Of a DNA stretch of 64,000 nucleotides, positions 1 through 9,980 are shown one piece after another. The notes under the pieces were generated by a model, which saw nothing but the letters and a program-made list of their open reading frames with translations, was not told the origin of the DNA and made no database searches. Each line of letters opens with the position of its first letter. The stretch's first letter is position 1. The stretch spans positions 42,493,080 to 42,557,079 of the forward strand of contig OW121741.1 in NCBI GenBank assembly GCA_933228675.1, written 5' to 3'. The stretch comes from Stomorhina lunata (lineage: Eukaryota > Arthropoda > Insecta > Diptera > Rhiniidae). The translations under genes were made by a program, and so were the position numbers.

Positions 1-1457
1 TTCCAGTCGCTAATAACAATTTTGTCACAACTATTTTGTTGTTTTTTTTTTAACTTCGGAACTTAATCTAGCAAGATCATTAGGATGTAAATTTGATTTA
101 AAATGATTTCTTAAACTATATAATTAAGAATATTCGTTTCTTTTATCAAATTAAAAACATAAATCGAATCTAAATTTAGATTTTTTTTCTTTACATTTTA
201 AACTTTAAAATTAAACGTAAAATAAAAGAAAACTAGGATTATTACAAATTAAAATCAATAATTAGTTAATAGTTAAGTATAGATAACAGTGAATAAGGTG
301 TGAGCATTTATAAAGAAGCTAATAACCACAATTCGATGTAACCAAATCTTATATTGGGAATCAAACATAAACTTTTGCAGCCACATTTTCAGTTCAACAT
401 GTTCCTCGTTCATCTTGAAGGCCTTCCAGAACAACGACAACAAACATGTTTGGTGAGTCCACAATTTTGATTTAATATTACCCCCAATATAAAAATTAAT
501 ATGTTAGCAGCAATAATGATCATTAACGATTGTTTGCCAATTTAGTATGATTCCAACATTTCTTTGCAGATCATACTAGTAATGGTTTTTTTTCTCGAAC
601 CTAATTTACAATAACCTTCATTCTTAAAGTAATGTTGATCATTCTTGCTGATACACATATTTAATGTCATTATTAAGTTTTGGTAAATTGTCATTACTTT
701 ACATTATTATTTGGTTTTAAATTCGAAATATCGTCGCGTTTAATATCTTTGTCAAATTTTTTCTAATGGGTCTTTGATGCTCTCACATTTACACTATTTC
801 CCTTATTAAGTACTATATTATATCAAATCAGAATTTTCATTATAGTTAATTAAGTTAAAGATTAGTTTTGTTAAAGAAGACTTAAAATAGTTTTGATTCT
901 ACTAAACATAAAAAGTAAAGCATTATAAGAATGTTATTTGAAATTTTAAAATGAATAAATCTAAACCTTATTAATTATGGAATAAATCTCATTAAAGTGT
1001 TTTCATAGGCTTGGTGATGCTCTGGTAATTTGTTATTAAATATTTTAATAGGGTCCTAAACATTGTTTCGTCATTAGGACATAGGTAATTGGGAGGGTTA
1101 TGAGACTAGCTTATCAACAACATCTGATAACCATATTGGGTATATTATAGATAAAATATGTCATTTTGTTTCTGGTTTAATTTGACTATAATAGGGCTTG
1201 TTGTTTTGTTAGAATTTATAGTCATCCTGGTCCATATAGTAATGTAGTTTCGATCATGATAAATAAATAGGGAGTCTATAACAAAAGAATCTGTATACAA
1301 ACAGGTCATTGTTTTAAGAGAGGACCGAACCCCGCCGCCCGACTGTTTTGCTAGCTTAACAATGGCTCCCGCAGTCCTCTCGAGGCAATTTCTGACAGCC
1401 ACTAGTTGTTACCAATTAGTTGAAAAAAGCGAATCTTTATTGTTTGTGTTCATTACA
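1..1457 (+). repeat. 5' LTR (left end outside window)
   Basis: Matches 8524-9980 base for base where compared. It ends in TTACA, consistent with a CA-terminated LTR, just before the primer-binding site. The two small open frames inside (273-464 and 1145-1402, minus) recur unchanged in the 3' LTR only because the LTRs are duplicates; I do not call them genes. Confidence 0.93.
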
Positions 1458-1468
1458 GATAAAATAAA

Positions 1469-1486
1469 TGGCGCCCAACGTGGGGC
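1469..1486 (+). other. Primer-binding site for tRNA-Lys
   Basis: The 18-mer TGGCGCCCAACGTGGGGC lies 11 bp after the LTR end and is the exact complement of the 3' end, including CCA, of insect tRNA-Lys as I know it. It sets the start of reverse transcription. Confidence 0.9.
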
Positions 1487-2172
1487 CGAAAGTATGCAAA
1501 CCCATGGTTTACTTTTGGTTTCCAAATATCCGTATAATTTAAAACTAATTATGTAAATTTCATTATTATAGTTATTAGAAATTGGATAAGATAATAGAAT
1601 TTGTCTGATCAAATAGCTTGCGATACTTGTTAGGATTTTCATTAACTTGCATAAGCGAGTTATATGACCAATGAGTCAATGGTTGGTTCTTTTGTTTAGT
1701 TAAATGCATTATGTTATGCACTTTCTATAAACTAAGGATATTTATACTACTTGATAATAACTTTTTTATGCTTAGCTATCAGACCTTAAAGAAGTTTTAG
1801 GATTACAGAATTTGTTTTGCAGTTGTGAGTTTCTGTCCATTTCTTCTTAAAGTAAAGAGAAGATGAATTGTCTGGTTTGTGTTAAAAGGAATTTATCTTG
1901 ATTTTTATAAAAATCTCCATAGAATTATTTTTTTTTCTACATATTTTATCAGTAAATTACTCCTTAATTTTACATTACCTCAGTCATTATCAGCCTGAAA
2001 GAAAACACTATATCTTATTAATAAATTAAACTCAAATCGTTAAAATTTTTTTAGTAAAAAACTAAAATAAATTTAATATATAAAGACAATTTTTATCTTT
2101 CAGTAAGAAAAAATTTTGTTTTTATTACTTCTTGCTTTGTATCAATTACCAATTTCTATCAGAATACTTAAA
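1487..2172 (+). other. Retrotransposon 5' leader, non-coding
   Basis: AT-rich leader between the primer-binding site and the first gag ATG. A pyrimidine-rich stretch ending in CAG at about 2092-2102 resembles a 3' splice acceptor; whether it is used is unknown. No frame of note. Confidence 0.6.
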
Positions 2173-3792
2173 ATGTCTTTGCCTAGAACACCACCAAATG
2201 AAGCCGCTGCTTCTATTACCACTTCATCAATTGGGGTACTGACTTCTAATGTAGATAACGTTTCTGGTTCTTTTCCTCTGACAGATTCTGTGTGTCAAAT
2301 TTGTCTCAATTTTATGTCAGAAAATGACGATTGTTTAAATATTACAAATTGTAATCATTCATTTCATCGAAACTGTATCGAAAACTCTTTGGCAAATGCA
2401 TCAGAGTGCCCCACATGCAAACGCCCTTGTGAGTTAGTAGACTTAAAGAAAGTAAACTTCTCAATTAGACAAAACCCTACAGCTAAACCTGTATATAAGA
2501 ATCGTCGTGGTGCTATGTCAAAGAATTATAATACACGAAGTCAAGCGAGAAACCTTTTTCAAGATAGTCAGCGAACGATGTTCGAAACAGCTGTGACAAA
2601 TGTGGACGTGGAAGTTTCTACGCCTAATCGTGCAGCACCACTTAGTCCTTCTAATTCACCAAATCCCAATAACCTTTCAAATTCTAGAGTAAACAAAAAT
2701 CCTAGAAATACTGTTGACTATGAACAGATCAATAGAATGATTGAAACAAATATCACTCGCCTTTTAAATAATTTAAACATAACTCCAAATCCAAATAGTC
2801 GCCAAAGCCAACCAAATCCAAATGAAAATATTCATTACCGAAACGGAAATAGAAATATGCATAATCATGTACATTCTTCTGAAAGTCGTGGAAGTGCTCC
2901 ATCATCTACATTTTTTAATTTGTCCAATTGTAACATGGATAAAATCACTTCAATAATTTCAAGCTGGAATATTAAATTCGATGGTTCTCCATCCGGTCTT
3001 AATGTTGAGGAATTTCTCTACCGCATAAGTTCTTTAACGAACGACAATTTTGGTGGTGATTTTAGCCCTATTGTTAAAAATTTAAATGTTCTGCTGAACG
3101 GAAAAGCCAAAGACTGGTATTGGCGTTACCGAAAACAAGTCGAAACTTTTAATTGGGATGATTTTAGCGAGGCTATTAGATGCCAATATCGCGATTTCAA
3201 GTCTTCTTTTGATATAAGAGAGGAGATTAGAAATAGAAAACAAAAAGTTGGCGAAACTTTTGATATGTTCTTTGATACTATTTCATCTATAAAGGATAGA
3301 CTCCCATCAGCTATGTCAGAAATTGAATTAGTAGAAATACTAACTAGAAATTTAAGACCCGAAATCCGACAGGACCTACTTTATGTGCCAGTACACTCGA
3401 TACCTCATTTGCGCAAGCTAGTTCAAATGAGAGAATCATTTCTTAGTGACGAGCATGTACGGAAAAATTTAGCTTATCGCCCGCAAAATCCGATAACACA
3501 GAAAAGACATATTGCTGAAGTGGAATGTGTACAAGTTGATGGTAATTTCGATTCTTCAAATTTAGAAAGTGTTGAAATTAATGCTATACAAAGTTTTGAC
3601 AGAATTGTACGTTGCTGGAATTGTGACGAAATAGGTCATTATTGGGACGATTGTGTAAAGGACCGCAATATATTTTGCTACGGCTGTGGAGCCAAAAATA
3701 CATATAAGCCACAGTGTCCGAAATGTTCCTCAAAAAAGATAAATTTCTCAAAAAACTTCAAACCCTTGGAGACAATAAACAAGCCACAATAA
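2173..3792 (+). CDS. gag: Gag polyprotein with N-terminal RING-H2 finger
   Basis: Structural protein of the LTR element. I start it at the first ATG (2173, context AAAATGT); the open frame extends back to 2116 but only from a TTG. From that ATG, residues 41-82 form a full RING-H2 pattern: C41-x2-C44-x15-C60-x1-H62-x2-H65-x2-C68-x10-C79-x2-C82. A low-complexity Asn/Pro/Ser region follows (about 100-265), then a capsid-like region rich in W and R (about 270-430) like the retrotransposon Gag fold. A CCHC zinc knuckle (CWNCDEIGHYWDDC) begins near residue 481, followed by a degenerate second one where His is replaced by Thr (CYGCGAKNTYKPQC). It overlaps pol by 79 nt in the +1-relative frame. The RING is atypical for a Ty3/gypsy Gag; capture from a host E3 ligase is a guess. 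Confidence 0.9.
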   Translation: MSLPRTPPNEAAASITTSSIGVLTSNVDNVSGSFPLTDSVCQICLNFMSENDDCLNITNCNHSFHRNCIENSLANASECPTCKRPCELVDLKKVNFSIRQNPTAKPVYKNRRGAMSKNYNTRSQARNLFQDSQRTMFETAVTNVDVEVSTPNRAAPLSPSNSPNPNNLSNSRVNKNPRNTVDYEQINRMIETNITRLLNNLNITPNPNSRQSQPNPNENIHYRNGNRNMHNHVHSSESRGSAPSSTFFNLSNCNMDKITSIISSWNIKFDGSPSGLNVEEFLYRISSLTNDNFGGDFSPIVKNLNVLLNGKAKDWYWRYRKQVETFNWDDFSEAIRCQYRDFKSSFDIREEIRNRKQKVGETFDMFFDTISSIKDRLPSAMSEIELVEILTRNLRPEIRQDLLYVPVHSIPHLRKLVQMRESFLSDEHVRKNLAYRPQNPITQKRHIAEVECVQVDGNFDSSNLESVEINAIQSFDRIVRCWNCDEIGHYWDDCVKDRNIFCYGCGAKNTYKPQCPKCSSKKINFSKNFKPLETINKPQ

Positions 3793-6700
3793 ATCTTTCC
3801 CAAACTCAAAATACCAAAAGCGACACAAAAACATATTTTTCAAATTGTATCAATAATACAAAATCAATTACAATTCTAAAGAGACATAAACCAGCTTCTG
3901 CTGAGTCACAGGAAACGGTTGATTGTCATAAGCTTTTAGTTCCGTCTATTCCATACCATCTTAAATATAAAAATTATATGTCTAAACGTAACCAAATATT
4001 CAATTGTTTGGAAATATCCAGTATCTCTAAGAAAAAACCGAGAAGATCCACTCTAAGAATGCGTCTATATTATAAAACACGTCGATTGACAAAAAAGTTT
4101 TTAGTTTCTGCTATTATAAGTAATTCGAAAGATCAGCGCTTTTATGCAAAGGTTTCGTTTTTAAAATTTCAAGAGTTTGGATTACTTGACACTGGCGCAA
4201 CCATATCTTGCATTGGTGGTGAATTAGCAACACGCGACTTTTCAAAACTTTCTAATTTTCACAAATGTAACTCAAAAGTTAAAACTGCCGATGGTCAGCC
4301 CCAAAACGTTACGGGATGGTTATCAGTCGAAATTGAATTTAAAGGCAATAAGCGCAGTATAAATCTTTTTATTGTACCTTCTATTACACAGAATTTAATC
4401 CTCGGTATTGACTTTTGGAATGCCTTCCAATTGATTCCGAATATAGTTGAATCCGTAGATATGTTAGATAAGTCTTTGCTTTGTTATCGTCCTCCGTCCG
4501 ATTATCCCAAAATTACGTCCGATGTGAAGTCCGTAGATAGTATTAAGTCTAATGAGTCCTTAGATGAACCAGATTTTCCTTTAACTCCAGGCCAACGCCA
4601 ACAGCTAAATGCTATTATAGCATTATTCCCCAATTTTGAAAATCAAGGGTTAGGAAGAACTAGCCTAATTAGGCATGAAATCGATATTGGAGATTCCAAG
4701 CCGATTAAACAACGGTTCTATCCAGTTTCTCCTGCTGTGGAGAAACTGATGTTTGCAGAAATTGATAGGATGTTGGCACTGGGAGTAATTGAGCCATCTC
4801 AATCTCCTTGGAGTTCTCCGATGAGGCTTGTAATAAAACCTAATAAAGTCCGTCTTTGCCTCGACGCAAGAAAGCTTAATTCCGTCACTAAGAAAGACGC
4901 TTATCCGTTGCCATCAATAGAGGGTATACTAGCAAGGCTTCCAAGGGCCAATATTATATCCAAATTGGATTTAAAGGATGCTTATTGGCAAATCGGCCTA
5001 GCCGATTGTGCGAAACCACTTACTGCATTTACTGTACCAGGCCGACCGTTGTATCAGTTTGTGACTATGCCTTTTGGATTATGTAACGCTCCACAAACAA
5101 TGTGCCGCCTCATAGACGAGATAATACCACCCGATCTACGTAACTCTGTTTTTGGTTATTTAGACGACCTAATAGTAGTTTCTTCAGATTTTGAGTCACA
5201 TCTATCTTTGCTAGTAAGAGTAGCTGAACAATTTCGTAAAGCGAATCTTACATTGAACATTTCTAAAAGCAAATTTTGCGTAATTAAAGTTCAGTATCTT
5301 GGCTACGTTATAGGTAATGGTGGAATTACCACAGACCCGCAGAAGATTAGTGCCATTGTAAATTGGGCAACTCCCAAAACAATTAAGCAAGTTAGAGGCT
5401 TTTTAGGCCTTGCAGGATGGTACAGGAGGTTTATTGACAATTTCTCAAGCGTAGTGTTTCCTATCACCGAGGTTCTGTCATCGAAAAAGAAATTTTCTTG
5501 GACAAGTGAAGCTCAAGAAGCTTTTCTAAAAGTTAAAGACCTATTGACATCAGCACCTGTATTAGTCAATCCTGATTTTACAAAGAAATTTTACGTGCAT
5601 TGCGATGCCAGTGATTGTGGAATTGGCGCAGTGTTAGTCCAGCTCGATGAAGACGGCAATGAAAGACCTGTAGCGTTCATGAGCAAAAAGCTAAACACTG
5701 CTCAAAGAAACTACAGTGTCACAGAGCGTGAGTGTCTAGCGGCCATAGAAGCAATAAAGCGTTTCAGATGTTATCTTGAGTTGCAAGATTTTGAAATAAT
5801 TACCGACCACTCAAGTCTTGTTTGGCTTATGAGACAACCTGATCTCACTGGAAGACTTGCTCGTTGGGTATTTAAACTCCAACCTTTTAAATTCACAATT
5901 AGCCATAGAAAGGGCAAGGAAAATATCGTACCTGACGCACTTTCGCGTAGTTGCTTAGAGGAAGTTTCAACATTGACCTGGACAGGTCCTGAAATAGATA
6001 TTAATTCTCCTCATTTTATGGACCCGGATTACTTAAATCTAAAAGAGAAAATAACCACTGACCAATCGAAATACCCTGATATCAAAGTAATTGATAGTTT
6101 CGTATATATTCGTACCGAACACTATAGCGGTGTTGAAGATCAAGAGGAGAAAAGTTGGAAGCTCTGGATCCCAACAAAGTTGCGACCTGATGTAATAAAG
6201 CGTGCGCACGACGACCCTATAGCATCTCATGGTGGGATGGTTAAGACAATCGAATTAATACGAAGGAATTTTTATTGGCCAGGCTTGGTAAAAGATGTTA
6301 GGGAATATATCAGGAGTTGTAATGTATGTAAATCTTCAAAAGCCCCAAATATTAGTTTAAAACCTGAAATGGGTAAACAAGCTCAATCTATGCGTCCTAT
6401 TCAACGATTATACATAGACCTCCTTGGTCCATATCCGAGGAGTAAATCCGGATATATAGGACTTTTTATAGTGTTAGACCATTTAACTAAATTTCATTGG
6501 TTATTCCCAATGAGAAAATTTTCATCAACGCCAATTATCGACTATTTGCAAAATCAAGTCTTTCATATTTATGGAGTACCGGAAACTATTATCAGTGATA
6601 ATGGATCACAGTTTCGAGCTAATGATTTCAACGCATTTCTTACTAGTTATGGTATTAACCATATCTATACAGCAGTCTATTCTCCCCAAAGTAATGCATC

Positions 6701-7232
6701 TGAACGGGTTAATAGATCCATTATAGCCGGTATTCGCTCCTATCTCAAAAATGATCACAAATTATGGTACGATAATGTGTCTAAAATCAGTTGTGCTTTG
6801 AGAAACTCTTATCATCAAGCAATTCATTGTACCCCATATCATGCACTATTCGGTCTCGATATGATCACGCATGGCACCTCATATGCTTTACTTAAAAATA
6901 TCAAATTGCTCGAAGAACCTTCTTATCATTTATCCCGTGAAGATAATCTGAGCCTAATTCGTAGAAATTTGAGAAAACATATAAGAGATGCCTACAATGT
7001 TAACCGAAATCAATACAATTTGCGCACAAGACCTCAATCTTTTCAAATTGGTCAAGAAGTCTTCCGACGTAGTTTTGCTCAAAGTAATAGTGAAAGGAAC
7101 TTTAATGCAAAATTGTCTCCTCTCTTTGTAAAGTGCAAAATCAAAAGTAAATTGGGACAACATTATTACCTGATCGAAGACTTTCAAGGCAAAGAAGTTG
7201 GAACATATCACGCCAAAGATTTGCGTACTTAA
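3714..7232 (+). CDS. pol: Pol polyprotein (PR-RT-RNase H-IN)
   Basis: Open frame of 1172 codons with no ATG near its start (it opens on GTG), as expected for expression by -1 frameshift from gag. Numbering from 3714: aspartic protease motif LLDTGA with D159; reverse transcriptase from about 310 to 510 with the catalytic YLDD at 482-485; RNase H with D631 (HCDASD) and the DHSSLVWL motif near 700; integrase zinc finger H832-H839-C869-C872; catalytic triad D902, D962, E997, i.e. 34 residues between the last two. The order RT, RNase H, integrase places it in Ty3/gypsy. No stop or frameshift interrupts it. The stop TAA ends at 7232 and no env follows. Confidence 0.95.
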   Translation: MSEMFLKKDKFLKKLQTLGDNKQATINLSQTQNTKSDTKTYFSNCINNTKSITILKRHKPASAESQETVDCHKLLVPSIPYHLKYKNYMSKRNQIFNCLEISSISKKKPRRSTLRMRLYYKTRRLTKKFLVSAIISNSKDQRFYAKVSFLKFQEFGLLDTGATISCIGGELATRDFSKLSNFHKCNSKVKTADGQPQNVTGWLSVEIEFKGNKRSINLFIVPSITQNLILGIDFWNAFQLIPNIVESVDMLDKSLLCYRPPSDYPKITSDVKSVDSIKSNESLDEPDFPLTPGQRQQLNAIIALFPNFENQGLGRTSLIRHEIDIGDSKPIKQRFYPVSPAVEKLMFAEIDRMLALGVIEPSQSPWSSPMRLVIKPNKVRLCLDARKLNSVTKKDAYPLPSIEGILARLPRANIISKLDLKDAYWQIGLADCAKPLTAFTVPGRPLYQFVTMPFGLCNAPQTMCRLIDEIIPPDLRNSVFGYLDDLIVVSSDFESHLSLLVRVAEQFRKANLTLNISKSKFCVIKVQYLGYVIGNGGITTDPQKISAIVNWATPKTIKQVRGFLGLAGWYRRFIDNFSSVVFPITEVLSSKKKFSWTSEAQEAFLKVKDLLTSAPVLVNPDFTKKFYVHCDASDCGIGAVLVQLDEDGNERPVAFMSKKLNTAQRNYSVTERECLAAIEAIKRFRCYLELQDFEIITDHSSLVWLMRQPDLTGRLARWVFKLQPFKFTISHRKGKENIVPDALSRSCLEEVSTLTWTGPEIDINSPHFMDPDYLNLKEKITTDQSKYPDIKVIDSFVYIRTEHYSGVEDQEEKSWKLWIPTKLRPDVIKRAHDDPIASHGGMVKTIELIRRNFYWPGLVKDVREYIRSCNVCKSSKAPNISLKPEMGKQAQSMRPIQRLYIDLLGPYPRSKSGYIGLFIVLDHLTKFHWLFPMRKFSSTPIIDYLQNQVFHIYGVPETIISDNGSQFRANDFNAFLTSYGINHIYTAVYSPQSNASERVNRSIIAGIRSYLKNDHKLWYDNVSKISCALRNSYHQAIHCTPYHALFGLDMITHGTSYALLKNIKLLEEPSYHLSREDNLSLIRRNLRKHIRDAYNVNRNQYNLRTRPQSFQIGQEVFRRSFAQSNSERNFNAKLSPLFVKCKIKSKLGQHYYLIEDFQGKEVGTYHAKDLRT
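3732..3756 (+). promoter_or_regulatory. Two candidate -1 ribosomal frameshift heptamers
   Basis: In the gag frame, A_AAA_AAG lies at 3732-3738 and A_AAA_AAC at 3750-3756; both fit the X_XXY_YYZ rule. They sit inside the 79-nt gag/pol overlap and pol lies in the -1 frame, so slippage at either joins the two frames. A downstream stimulatory structure was not assessed. Confidence 0.75.
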
Positions 7233-8523
7233 AAACGCTCTTTTTCTAGGTAATAATTACATAAAAGAAATAATTATTATCTAGTTTTGTAGTGAACGTT
7301 TTCGTTGCAAACTATGTTATTAAATAAATTTATTCTTCGCCGTTTTTTTTTTTTTTTTTTCCAGTATAGTTTCGCAGTTACCATTTGGTGTACATTAAAA
7401 AAAAAAAAAATACATTATAAGATCAAATATTTGCTCGGTGTGAACTAATCTTAAATGTTGATTATATTACGATACATGTGTTTTAATGTTCGTTAGTTGA
7501 GAATAAAAGTTAACGGCTTTAGCAACATGGATGTCTAGCAACATCAGACGTCTGGCAACATATAGTAGATGTCTGGATACATGTTTAATTCACTTAATGA
7601 TCATTAAGAGAGAAACATGAAAGGCTAGATTTGAGAACATATATATAACTAGGTATATCAATTCGGTCGCTCTGAAACTTTATATTTAAATATTTACTGT
7701 GATTGGACTGATCTTTTACAAAACTTATATATGTTTTGCCTTTACACTCTCCTTCTAAGAGCTTTGATCGAAGTCCAAAAAACACGCTGAGTTCTTTTTA
7801 ATTTTAACAATCATTGGGTACACTACAAAATATAAATCAAAGTGTAAATTGCCAGAATTTGATTTTTTTTCTTGTAATCTCAAATTTATATAAAATAAAT
7901 TTAAACAAAAAAAAAAAAAACTTTATCGGGAAGTTTAAATATTTAGAAGTGCCCTAAAAATTTTACCCACAAAATAGAGCTATTGAGAGACTCCAGGAAA
8001 GGTAATTATTTATAGAAAAAATGTTAAAAATAGTGGTTTCAAATAAAGTAACACAAAATATTTTAATAGATTCCTGGTTTCGTCAACCGTTGGAATTCCG
8101 GTGTTATTAATCTGGGAAGGAGCAAGCCGAAACTCCTTCCCAAGAAGTTGTATTCTTGAATGGGAAAAATTTCAAAACCTCCATCTAAAAGATTTTTTTA
8201 CGCTTTGATGACATAACGCATGAAGTCGACATAACCTATAAATTGGACTTACGATATGAGCTACCCCGACTGGTGACGCAACATTCTTCCTGGTTACATC
8301 ATCCCATAACATCATCATCAAAATTTAATAAAAGCGGATTTCGTAGCACGAAACAAAAAAAAATTTAATGGTTACATAAATCGTCCAATGGAACAATATC
8401 TATTTATTTGGTTCTAACTTCAAAGCTCATTCTAACCATAAATTGACCCTAGCTCAATTAATTAACCAACTCATGGTATAATTACATAATCCAAAATCTT
8501 AAGAAAATTCTTAAAACTTATAA
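7233..8523 (+). other. Non-coding 3' region plus 5' part of the 3' LTR
   Basis: 1.3 kb without a credible frame (no env). The true 5' edge of the 3' LTR lies somewhere here but cannot be fixed because the matching part of the left LTR is off the window; short purine runs (for example near 7605-7617 and 8115-8125) are candidate polypurine tracts. 7503-7583 holds three imperfect copies of a short phrase around ATGTCTGGCAACAT. Confidence 0.6.
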
Positions 8524-9980
8524 TTCCAGTCGCTAATAACAATTTTGTCACAACTATTTTGTTGTTTTTTTTTTAACTTCGGAACTTAATCTAGCAAGAT
8601 CATTAGGATGTAAATTTGATTTAAAATGATTTCTTAAACTATATAATTAAGAATATTCGTTTCTTTTATCAAATTAAAAACATAAATCGAATCTAAATTT
8701 AGATTTTTTTTCTTTACATTTTAAACTTTAAAATTAAACGTAAAATAAAAGAAAACTAGGATTATTACAAATTAAAATCAATAATTAGTTAATAGTTAAG
8801 TATAGATAACAGTGAATAAGGTGTGAGCATTTATAAAGAAGCTAATAACCACAATTCGATGTAACCAAATCTTATATTGGGAATCAAACATAAACTTTTG
8901 CAGCCACATTTTCAGTTCAACATGTTCCTCGTTCATCTTGAAGGCCTTCCAGAACAACGACAACAAACATGTTTGGTGAGTCCACAATTTTGATTTAATA
9001 TTACCCCCAATATAAAAATTAATATGTTAGCAGCAATAATGATCATTAACGATTGTTTGCCAATTTAGTATGATTCCAACATTTCTTTGCAGATCATACT
9101 AGTAATGGTTTTTTTTCTCGAACCTAATTTACAATAACCTTCATTCTTAAAGTAATGTTGATCATTCTTGCTGATACACATATTTAATGTCATTATTAAG
9201 TTTTGGTAAATTGTCATTACTTTACATTATTATTTGGTTTTAAATTCGAAATATCGTCGCGTTTAATATCTTTGTCAAATTTTTTCTAATGGGTCTTTGA
9301 TGCTCTCACATTTACACTATTTCCCTTATTAAGTACTATATTATATCAAATCAGAATTTTCATTATAGTTAATTAAGTTAAAGATTAGTTTTGTTAAAGA
9401 AGACTTAAAATAGTTTTGATTCTACTAAACATAAAAAGTAAAGCATTATAAGAATGTTATTTGAAATTTTAAAATGAATAAATCTAAACCTTATTAATTA
9501 TGGAATAAATCTCATTAAAGTGTTTTCATAGGCTTGGTGATGCTCTGGTAATTTGTTATTAAATATTTTAATAGGGTCCTAAACATTGTTTCGTCATTAG
9601 GACATAGGTAATTGGGAGGGTTATGAGACTAGCTTATCAACAACATCTGATAACCATATTGGGTATATTATAGATAAAATATGTCATTTTGTTTCTGGTT
9701 TAATTTGACTATAATAGGGCTTGTTGTTTTGTTAGAATTTATAGTCATCCTGGTCCATATAGTAATGTAGTTTCGATCATGATAAATAAATAGGGAGTCT
9801 ATAACAAAAGAATCTGTATACAAACAGGTCATTGTTTTAAGAGAGGACCGAACCCCGCCGCCCGACTGTTTTGCTAGCTTAACAATGGCTCCCGCAGTCC
9901 TCTCGAGGCAATTTCTGACAGCCACTAGTTGTTACCAATTAGTTGAAAAAAGCGAATCTTTATTGTTTGTGTTCATTACA
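8524..9980 (+). repeat. 3' LTR (part matching the visible 5' LTR)
   Basis: Direct repeat of 1-1457 at offset 8523. The match breaks immediately after TTACA at 9980, fixing the right end of the element. Confidence 0.93.

Larger units (their letters stand above)
1..9980 (+). mobile_element. Ty3/gypsy LTR retrotransposon, apparently intact
   Basis: The element is flanked by direct repeats offset by 8523 bp (1-1457 and 8524-9980). Between them lie a tRNA-Lys primer-binding site, a gag reading frame and an uninterrupted pol frame in the order protease, reverse transcriptase, RNase H, integrase, which is the Ty3/gypsy order. No env-like frame follows pol. The left LTR is cut by the window edge, so the full LTR is longer than 1457 bp and the left target-site duplication cannot be seen. 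I saw no difference between the two LTR copies on reading them side by side, and both main frames are open, so the insertion is young and could be autonomous. The exact clade (Osvaldo/mdg3-like or other) is not resolved by eye. Confidence 0.95.

Noticed and set aside
273..464. 63-residue minus-strand frame in the LTR (and at 8796-8987), plus the 85-residue frame at 1145-1402 and 9668-9925
   Set aside because: Identical in both LTRs only because LTRs are duplicated; no recognisable domain.
7233..8523. Possible env gene downstream of pol
   Set aside because: No long frame, signal peptide or membrane segment in any frame; the region is non-coding and includes part of the 3' LTR.
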